Shown here piece after piece: positions 57,891 to 64,000 of a DNA stretch of 64,000 nucleotides. Under the pieces are notes generated by a model. The model made no database searches, was not told where the DNA came from, and was given only the letters and a program-made list of their open reading frames with translations. The position numbers and the translations under genes were made by a program. How positions within the stretch are numbered: the first letter of the stretch is position 1; the number at the start of each line of letters is the position of its first letter. The DNA comes from UTCFX2 sp002050125 (GTDB lineage: Bacteria > Chloroflexota > Anaerolineae > Anaerolineales > UBA4823): NCBI GenBank assembly GCA_027494035.1, contig JAOSJQ010000001.1:1550001-1614000 (forward strand). The letters are read 5' to 3'.

Positions 57891-58923
57891 CTAACTCCAA
57901 AAGAACGGCGGATAAGCGTCCAGATCGCCGCGCAGATGGCGCGCCAGCAGCATCGCCTGGACATGCGGGATCAGCCCAAAGGGGATGCGCTCTTTGAGAT
58001 AGGGATGCATGATCTCCTCTTTCTTCCTCTCCTGCCAAGCCGCCAGCACAACCTTGCGCGTTTCATCGTCCATCAGAATTCCGCCGCTTTCTTTTTTGCG
58101 TAAAACCCTTTCCCGTAATTTGCTTTCTATTTACCAACGAAAGCGCTAAACGATCTGAAAAAATGGGACGGAGTTCCTCCATTAAATCAAGCGCAAGCGA
58201 AGGACGCCCAGGACGATCTTGATGCAAGAATCCGACATACGGATCGAGCCCGACTGCTTCCAATGCAGAAGCGACTTCACTCGTCAGTAAGGCGTAGAGA
58301 AACGACAGGAGCGAGTTCATATTATCCAGCGGAGGACGGCGTGAACGCTCTTTGAAAGCGAAATCCGCTTGTTGGTGGAGAATTAACTGGTCGAATACGT
58401 TAAAGTAGATCTTTGCCGCGCTGCCTTCGAAGCCCATTAGATCGCCAATCGAGGTGCATAGTTGAAGCGCTCTAAGCGTTTCTCTCATAAAATTGGAGGC
58501 GCCTGTCAAAACCTCCACATCGACCAGCATAGAATGGTCTCGGATGGCGCGGTCGAGCACTTTACGGCAATTGAAGATTTTGCCCATCAGAAATGAGGCA
58601 GCTATTGGAATGCTGTCCTTTTGATTTTCTGAAACCTCATATTGCTTTTTTCGCAAAAGAACATTGCCCTTGATCTTTCCCGTGACCCGCGCCTGAAAGC
58701 GCCCATAAGGTGTGAGAAAACACAAACCGATGTTACGCTCTGCGCATGCGCCCATCAGCGCCGGGCTTACCCCTTGCCAGGTAAAGCACACAATGTGGTC
58801 GAGATTGTGCAATGGCAAGCGTGTGGATGTGTTTTCATCTTTTTTGATAACCACATTTTCCCCATCAAGCGTAAGAAACGCTTCAGGGGTAATGATATAA
58901 AGAACATTTCCAAGGCGTTTCAT
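57891..58923 (-). CDS. cas1: CRISPR integrase Cas1, type I-C (one frameshift)
   Basis: Catalytic subunit of the spacer integrase. The first frame, from ATG 58923, keeps the active-site residues: Glu in FEGSAAKIYFNVFD, His in YVGFLHQDRPGRPSLALDLM and Asp in the same stretch. It breaks at a T6 run (plus 58092-58097; A6 in the gene). Removing one A restores GFTQKESGGILMDDETRKVV and a C-terminus (HPYLKERIPFGLIPHVQAML) typical of I-C Cas1, giving about 343 residues. Unrepaired, the protein would lose its last 60 or so residues. An A6 run also permits polymerase slippage, so some full-length protein could be made. It follows cas4 by 46 bases. Confidence 0.9.
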
Positions 58924-58969
58924 GGTTCCACCTGAGGTTCGTAGGCTTGCCGCGATTAAAAATATCTTC

Positions 58970-59638
58970 CTATATATTCTCGATTTGCTGTTCGATGTAT
59001 TTCGAGGCGGCTATCGCCTTCTCGTTTAGTACCGGCAGGCAAATATCCACCAGCGAGCATGAGCGGCAGGCTTTGGAGGTCTTCACTCTCGGGGTATAGC
59101 CTTTCCTGAAATAATTGTGCATCTCCGCGGACATTTCCTGAACCAGGGTCCGCAATTGAGACGTGAGCTCGACCTCCTCGCGATGACGGGTTTGTCCGTA
59201 GAACAAATAACCACGCGGGATGTCAGTCGAAAGCATTTCCTCTAAGCATATTGCTTGGGCGCATACTTGAGCTTCATCAACTGGATCGCGCTTAGGCTTA
59301 CCGCGTTTGTATTCCACAGGTATTGGCAGATAAAGCCCTTTACGGTTTGGCAGTTTGACCCCATCCGGTGAGGTCACAAACTCTACGACATCGCAGATTC
59401 CAGATAATCCCAGACGATAGGAAACCACCGGAACGGAGCGCGTGGTAATAACTCCATTCCGAGTTTCGGTGAAGAATGGGTCATCCGCTCGATTGTGCAT
59501 GATCCTCCCTTCGGCAGTGAGCGCATTATCCTTCCATTGCTGCTCAATGTGGATCAGCGCCCACTGCCGGCGGCAAAACAGAAAATGCTGAATGCCAGAG
59601 AGGGGTAAGAGTTCGTCAGGCGAATACTCGGACGTCAC
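58970..59638 (-). CDS. cas4: CRISPR-associated exonuclease Cas4
   Basis: RecB-like nuclease of 222 residues that trims prespacers and selects the PAM end together with Cas1-Cas2 in type I-C. The first Fe-S cysteine is in FLFCRRQWALIHIEQQWKD, the other three in ACRSCSLVDICLPVL near the C-terminus. The nuclease core includes GICDVVEFV, PVEYKRGKPKRD and DEAQVCAQAICLEEML, which supply the Asp, Glu-x-Lys and Gln of the RecB site. ATGA overlap with cas7. Confidence 0.93.
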   Translation of the reverse strand: MTSEYSPDELLPLSGIQHFLFCRRQWALIHIEQQWKDNALTAEGRIMHNRADDPFFTETRNGVITTRSVPVVSYRLGLSGICDVVEFVTSPDGVKLPNRKGLYLPIPVEYKRGKPKRDPVDEAQVCAQAICLEEMLSTDIPRGYLFYGQTRHREEVELTSQLRTLVQEMSAEMHNYFRKGYTPRVKTSKACRSCSLVDICLPVLNEKAIAASKYIEQQIENI

Positions 59639-60501
59639 AGCTTCTCGATCAACTCTACACCTTGGGGTACGCCAGTCCGATCCACGATTACATCGTAATC
59701 GCCAAAACTGCGCGGGGGGTTGGCTTCAGGCTTGCGTTCGACCTTCACCAACTCGAACAATTTGTGCGCGAGGGCATTACCCAGGTCGCTTTCATGTTTG
59801 AAGACGATCAATTTACGGGTCGCCATTTTGCCGCGCGCTGCCGAGCGGTCATGTTCGAACATTTCTTCCAATGCTTTCCAGAATAGTTCTAGGTCTTCCT
59901 CAGAAAAGCCTGTGCCTTTGGTGGGATCGTTGGCAAGTTTGGCGGAGACGTAACCTTCAACACGATAAAGGGCATAAGGAACGATATGCTTACGTCCCAT
60001 AGTGCGCTCTTTATCCGCATCTTCGATCTTGGTCACGGTTTGGCGGGTGATGGTTACTTCTTGCTGGACGATGGGGTCAATACTGCGCGAGAAGTTGAGT
60101 TGTACGGGCCCGCGTACTTGTCCGCAGTTGTCGCCGGTGCTCATCACCGCGCCGAAGGTGCGGATGTCGAAGAAATTAGCACACATCCATGCGCGGGCAT
60201 CGTTTACTTGAGCAGCGGAAGCCTTATCTTTTGTTTTCAAGCCGATGGCTTCATAGGCTTCTACGTGGTTCTGATTAAGGGGCGTGCCTTCTTTGACATA
60301 GATGCGATAGCCTTTTGAATCGCCCTTGATCAATTCGGCGTAATTGCGGACTTTGCGCTTGATCGCCACATCGGTCACGATACCATAGCCCGTTTCGGGA
60401 TCGATACGCGGCATGTTGCCCGCGTCGGGATCGCCGTTGGGATTGCCGTTCTCCACATCGTAGAGCACCACAAATTCATAGCGGTTAGAAATAGCGGTCA
60501 T
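59635..60501 (-). CDS. cas7: Cas7 (Csd2), type I-C Cascade backbone
   Basis: Forms the multi-copy backbone of the I-C Cascade on the crRNA. The 288-residue product shows the typical start NRYEFVVLYDVENGNPNGDP, followed by MPRIDPETGYGIVTDVAIKR, DIRTFGAVMSTGDNCGQVRG and the QLNFSRSIDPI segment. A GGAG site precedes ATG 60501 by 8 bases. It follows cas8c by 19 bases and overlaps cas4. Confidence 0.95.
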   Translation of the reverse strand: MTAISNRYEFVVLYDVENGNPNGDPDAGNMPRIDPETGYGIVTDVAIKRKVRNYAELIKGDSKGYRIYVKEGTPLNQNHVEAYEAIGLKTKDKASAAQVNDARAWMCANFFDIRTFGAVMSTGDNCGQVRGPVQLNFSRSIDPIVQQEVTITRQTVTKIEDADKERTMGRKHIVPYALYRVEGYVSAKLANDPTKGTGFSEEDLELFWKALEEMFEHDRSAARGKMATRKLIVFKHESDLGNALAHKLFELVKVERKPEANPPRSFGDYDVIVDRTGVPQGVELIEKL

Positions 60502-60520
60502 GATTTAAGTCTCCTTTGGG

Positions 60521-62410
60521 TTAGTTGGTTTCGGTTGTTTCTTCTGAATTTTTATTTTTGACATAGAACGCCGCGCGCTGGTGATAATAGCCAAGCACGA
60601 AGACGCCTTGTTCGTCTAATGTTAAACGCGCAGGGATGGGATTCTTTTCTACGTCAAGCAGATTCAAAATGTCCTGAATGCGGCGGTCGCTAACGTAGCC
60701 ATATTCCGCTTTTGCAATGTGATGCTGCGAAAGCCGCAACAAAATTGGGAACACGGCGGCGGGCGAAGCGCAAGCCGACGTGAAATAGCGATCCTTGATG
60801 CTGGCGTTCACCTCCTTGCCGATGGCTTCCAATTGAGCCTTTTCAAGCACGGCAAACAGTCTCCCCAGCAAGTAGGCTGGAATAGTGGATTGCTCGTTAA
60901 GAGACATGACAAGTACCTCCTGAATTGGGTGTTGGGGTTGGTTTCGATATTTACGTTTGAGAAATGCCTTAATTACAGAAGCCCGAATACGATTGACTTT
61001 TCTTATCTTTTTGTCTTCATCGTCCATATCCGCGCGAATACGGATCATTATGGCGTTGAATAAAGCGGCAGGATATGGAGAATTGGTAAGGATGGAACGA
61101 AAGACCGTCCCAGTGAGAAGCGGCGCAACTTTTTGTTCTCTTGACTTTTTTGATACAGTTTCGCGCAAAATCCAACTTAACTTAATTGGCTTTTCGTCCT
61201 TCCCCAACTGTAAGTCGGAGTAATGTATTCCAATTCTTTGCACAAACTTTATGAATGGCTCTTTGTAAAAAAAGCGAATGGATGCGCGCCCGGGATTGGG
61301 CGCTTCAATGCCAAGAACATAAAAGTTTGCATTCCAATCTATTTCTTTGCTCAGTCCTTCCGCGTCTATTTTTTCGCCACGCCTTATTTTTTCTGCAATA
61401 CTCCTTAATAGTTTTTCGCCCGCTTTATTTCTCGTGGGCGCATTTTCTGTCTGCTCGTTTACAGGTTCTTCAAATTCTGCTTCCGTTAACCCAGCGAATA
61501 AAGAAGCGTATATCTGGTTGTCACTTTCAGCCCAATAAACAATCGTCGTATCATCAATAACAATTTTCTTGTTCTCGTTGGCGTCGGAGAGCAAATAGTT
61601 CAACGCCTTTGAGTAGGCTAACATTGCCTTTTTGCTAACGGGCGAGTTCAGCGCCTGCGCCTCCTTGCGATTATAAGATTCGTAGGCAGGGGCATTAAAA
61701 TTCACTAAAGCCACTCCACCATGATAGGGAGCGATTCCCTTAATTTTGATGTAGTGACGAGGGGCAATAGGCACATTCTCCTCGCCAGTTACAAGGCACT
61801 GACCGATATATTCATCGCTACTTGATTGATTATGAGCTTCCCATGCCTTACGAATTTTCTCGTTTTTATGGACAAACTCACCGTTTACTCTAAAAACGAA
61901 CCTTGCCTTGCCAGCTTTCAGAATATCGCTTAAGTATTTAGCAATATACGGATCCTTTTTGCCATCAGCAGGATCATACTTATCCAAAAAGGCTACTACA
62001 GCTTTTGCTTCAACACAGTCTGCTTTCGCAAGAATTTCTTTGTTGTACTCACGGAAGGCATTTAAACGCTGAGAACTGTATTTTGGCTTTTCTTCATCTT
62101 CTGGCGAGATACCCAAGACATATGCGCTGTTATCGCAAAGAAAGTACGCGGGCGGATTTTTCCCAGAGCGTGCGGGTTGTTCTGGAACTATCATATTTAG
62201 CGGTTTATCCACCAGTTTTTTACCGCGTTGTACTTGCTGTGCAAGCGGGATGACGTTTTGCAAATCACCCTTTACAGACAAATCCAGCGCATAACTGACT
62301 TCAACAACGCTGTAACCCGCTTGGGCGACATCGCTTTCTTCTTCATCTTCCTTGGTAGTAATTTCGTTCGACAAAATATCGTAATAACGCGCCAGCGCTT
62401 GCAGGATCAT
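60521..62410 (-). CDS. cas8c: Cas8c (Csd1), type I-C Cascade large subunit
   Basis: Large subunit that recognises the PAM and recruits Cas3, 629 residues. Family hallmarks are MILQALARYYDIL at the start, then FLCDNSAYVLGISP, NFNAPAYESYNRKEAQALNS, GKDEKPIKLSW and LDEQGVFVLGYYHQR at the end. A frame open upstream overlaps cas5, but GGAGGT 6 bases before ATG 62410 and the family N-terminus decide the start, which also gives a 4-base overlap with cas5. In type I-C an internal start within cas8 can yield the Cas11 small subunit; I could not pick the internal start with confidence. Confidence 0.94.
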   Translation of the reverse strand: MILQALARYYDILSNEITTKEDEEESDVAQAGYSVVEVSYALDLSVKGDLQNVIPLAQQVQRGKKLVDKPLNMIVPEQPARSGKNPPAYFLCDNSAYVLGISPEDEEKPKYSSQRLNAFREYNKEILAKADCVEAKAVVAFLDKYDPADGKKDPYIAKYLSDILKAGKARFVFRVNGEFVHKNEKIRKAWEAHNQSSSDEYIGQCLVTGEENVPIAPRHYIKIKGIAPYHGGVALVNFNAPAYESYNRKEAQALNSPVSKKAMLAYSKALNYLLSDANENKKIVIDDTTIVYWAESDNQIYASLFAGLTEAEFEEPVNEQTENAPTRNKAGEKLLRSIAEKIRRGEKIDAEGLSKEIDWNANFYVLGIEAPNPGRASIRFFYKEPFIKFVQRIGIHYSDLQLGKDEKPIKLSWILRETVSKKSREQKVAPLLTGTVFRSILTNSPYPAALFNAIMIRIRADMDDEDKKIRKVNRIRASVIKAFLKRKYRNQPQHPIQEVLVMSLNEQSTIPAYLLGRLFAVLEKAQLEAIGKEVNASIKDRYFTSACASPAAVFPILLRLSQHHIAKAEYGYVSDRRIQDILNLLDVEKNPIPARLTLDEQGVFVLGYYHQRAAFYVKNKNSEETTETN

Positions 62411-63033
62411 CCTCGCACCTCCAGATTGGTCAAATCCAGCACGCCGTTTTTGAGAGAAGCGCGAAAGAACTGCCGCTTGATGTCTGCCGAATCGGAGAAA
62501 TCCAGATCGTGCAACATCCAACCTAATTCCATATCGCCGAGCGGGCTGGACGGGATAGGTTCGCCGTCTTCGATCAACTCCACCTTTGCGCCAAACTCGC
62601 GCGTTCCTAGACTCGGCGCGTGAAAATGCTGTCCCTTACGCAGGCGGCGCAGGATCATGTTGTAGTGCTTTTCTTTAGTGTCTTCTTCGCCCGCTTTATC
62701 AGTTAGATCGAAATGCGCTTCGATGACGTATTCCACATTTTTCAACACCAGCGCGGCGCGTTGCTGACGAATTTTCGTCGCTACCAGATAAGGTTTTCTT
62801 TCCGAAGCCTTTTCGCTCACCTCATTTCGCCGAATGTTAGTGAATTCAATCGGCTTCAAGACGTGGATTTTGTCGATTACCCAGCGGATAGCGGGCTTCC
62901 AATAGATCGCCTCGATGATGCCGCGCGCCGCCGATGGGGTGATAACGTCGTAACTGACGCGCTCCACCTTCATTTCAGGGCGGGTGAACAGGGCATAATC
63001 GCCGCTGACTCGGATTTTGATTCCGTATCCCAT
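62407..63033 (-). CDS. cas5c: Cas5c (Cas5d), type I-C crRNA-processing subunit
   Basis: In type I-C this subunit replaces Cas6: it cuts the repeat and then stays on the 5' handle. The 208-residue protein has the RAMP start GIKIRVSGDYALFTRPEMKV, SYDVITPSAARGIIEAIYW and the late region GQHFHAPSLGTREFGAKVEL, which contains His residues near the expected processing site. It is probably the only crRNA endonuclease of the locus, since no cas6 is seen, and may therefore supply both effector complexes. Confidence 0.94.
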   Translation of the reverse strand: MGYGIKIRVSGDYALFTRPEMKVERVSYDVITPSAARGIIEAIYWKPAIRWVIDKIHVLKPIEFTNIRRNEVSEKASERKPYLVATKIRQQRAALVLKNVEYVIEAHFDLTDKAGEEDTKEKHYNMILRRLRKGQHFHAPSLGTREFGAKVELIEDGEPIPSSPLGDMELGWMLHDLDFSDSADIKRQFFRASLKNGVLDLTNLEVRG

Positions 63034-63051
63034 AGAACGAACCTCCTTTTT

Positions 63052-64000
63052 TCAATCGAAGAAAACCGCGTCTCCGCCTGTGTCTGCAGGCAAGACGAGG
63101 CCGGTCTCCTGGTTATAAAACTCCAGGAGGCTATTTTCTATCAGAACCTGATATGTGTCATTAATTGTCTCGATTACTCCTTTGCTCTGAAGTTTTTCAA
63201 ATTCGTTTTCATAAATATTGACAGTGAACATCTGTAGTTGTCGGGCAAGGCTATATGGGTAGGGATGATATTTCGCCTGTTGAATCAGCTTTTTGGCTTC
63301 GTCGTTATAAGGAATAACAACGGCTATGGTATTCCTGTCAATTAACCTGAAATTCTCAGCCGCCGTCTTGAAGTCAAAGTCGAGTTCGCTCGTGCCTTTG
63401 TCGAAGTATGATAGTATTTTTCTCGCGTCGAAGGCCTCTTTGCTTTGCAGGTTATACAAGAAGTTGAAATAGTATTCAATTGCTTCTTTCGAGTCGGTCT
63501 GCCCTGCAAAATCTCGCAAGGCACTCTCAGCCACCGCCGCGCCTTGCTTGATAAACGTAGGGGTCTTTTTGATGAAAGGCGTTTCAGGATCGAAGACGTA
63601 CACGTCGCTGACTTCTCGCTTCATCTCGCGGTTCACGCGCCCCGCCGCCTGAATGATAGAATCCAAACCTGCCAGCGCGCGAAAGCCGACGGGAAAATCC
63701 ACGTCAATGCCCGCTTCCATCACTTGAGTTGAGATCACGCGGCAAGTCTGATCCAGCTTTAGACGCTCTCGAACTTCGGTCAAAACCTCCTTACGATGCA
63801 TGGCGCACATCAACGTCGAAAGATGGAAACTTCCTTCCTCGTCCAACTGATCAAACAATCCTTTGGCGTGCTTGCGTGTGTTGACGATACACAGCGCCTG
63901 CGAATGCGCTTTTATCCTGTCTATCAGGTCTTCATCTGGCATCTTGCCAATATTCGTTACTTGTACGCGCTTATAAAAATCGAACAGCGCCTGCGGATCA
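63052..64000 (-). CDS. cas3: Cas3 helicase-nuclease, type I-C, C-terminal part (cut by window end)
   Basis: Superfamily 2 helicase that degrades DNA recruited by Cascade. Only the C-terminal 315 codons are in the window; the frame is open at the last base. Helicase motif V (VISTQVMEAGIDVDFPV) and motif VI (IIQAAGRVNREMKRE) are clear, and the rest is the accessory C-terminal domain. The HD nuclease and Walker motifs should lie to the right of the window. cas3 heads the operon, and cas5c starts 18 bases after its stop. Confidence 0.93.
   Translation of the reverse strand, partial: DPQALFDFYKRVQVTNIGKMPDEDLIDRIKAHSQALCIVNTRKHAKGLFDQLDEEGSFHLSTLMCAMHRKEVLTEVRERLKLDQTCRVISTQVMEAGIDVDFPVGFRALAGLDSIIQAAGRVNREMKREVSDVYVFDPETPFIKKTPTFIKQGAAVAESALRDFAGQTDSKEAIEYYFNFLYNLQSKEAFDARKILSYFDKGTSELDFDFKTAAENFRLIDRNTIAVVIPYNDEAKKLIQQAKYHPYPYSLARQLQMFTVNIYENEFEKLQSKGVIETINDTYQVLIENSLLEFYNQETGLVLPADTGGDAVFFD

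Noticed and set aside
58063..58097. Programmed ribosomal frameshift in cas1
   Set aside because: The A6G context is not in the right phase for a standard -1 X-XXY-YYZ slip; the needed shift is +1. Polymerase slippage or sequence error is simpler.
62411..62521. Longer N-terminus for Cas8c
   Set aside because: The extra residues are the cas5c gene read in another frame. GGAGGT and the family start MILQALARYYDIL fix the start at 62410.

Overview
The window looks like a chromosomal segment of a Chloroflexota bacterium, most likely class Anaerolineae. This is an inference from the GC-rich sequence, Thr/Pro-rich lipoprotein and membrane-protein linkers (VTATPEPA, TPTPT types), many peptide/nucleoside ABC importers and lipid-anchored binding proteins. 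I could not run a database search. The left 33 kb is ordinary chromosome and the right 31 kb is a very large antiviral locus.

Layout. 1-4.4 kb: oligopeptide-type ABC importer (binding protein cut by the window start, then two permeases). 4.5-9.3 kb: membrane-anchored c-type cytochrome, ECF sigma factor, a small unknown protein, a second peptide-binding lipoprotein and a response regulator. 9.4-12.6 kb: tRNA-Gln, glmU, a CBS-domain CorC/HlyC-like protein and cdd. 12.6-14.3 kb (minus strand): HAD-type hydrolase and a DUF389 membrane protein with a C-terminal SH3-like domain, broken by two frameshifts. 14.4-19.7 kb: complete BMP-type nucleoside/simple-sugar ABC importer. 19.8-23.5 kb: subtilisin-like protease and MurJ flippase (frameshifted), both minus, then tRNA-Ser. 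23.6-27.2 kb: a Crp/Fnr-type regulator with two matching TTGAC-N4-GTCAA palindromes, each placed at -41.5 from a predicted start site. One precedes an unknown membrane protein/lipoprotein pair, the other a CtaB-like prenyltransferase. 27.4-30.7 kb: hutH, cupin and M28 peptidase. 30.8-33.0 kb: a DUF262-HNH nuclease and an EcoRI-type adenine methyltransferase (frameshifted), a likely restriction-modification pair bordering the CRISPR locus.

The CRISPR locus fills 33.1-64.0 kb. A single array of about 260 near-identical 33-nt type I-C-like repeats covers 17.4 kb. Its cas genes lie to the right, all on the minus strand. Read in transcription order they are cas3 (cut by the window end), cas5c, cas8c, cas7, cas4, cas1 (frameshifted), then a six-gene type III module (cmr1-like, RAMP, cas10, cmr4-like, cmr5-like, Cas5/Cmr3-group RAMP), then cas2, the leader and the array. 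The type III cassette therefore sits between cas1 and cas2 of a type I-C operon, joined by 4-nt overlaps. No cas6 and no CARF effector is present. Cas10 keeps its HD motif, but the place of the GGDD cyclase motif reads SPDQ. The simplest model is one shared crRNA pool, matured by Cas5c, feeding both a Cascade-Cas3 complex and a Cmr-like complex without cyclic-oligoadenylate signalling.

The spacers carry history that can be read without a database. Overlapping spacers taken from one invader imply a 5'-TTG PAM, several spacer pairs are codon-constrained variants of the same viral gene, one three-spacer block is duplicated, and a few spacers seem to come from other CRISPR arrays. Five single-base indels in homopolymer runs break four genes (DUF389 twice, murJ, the methyltransferase, cas1). 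This pattern suggests consensus sequencing error at least as much as real inactivation.
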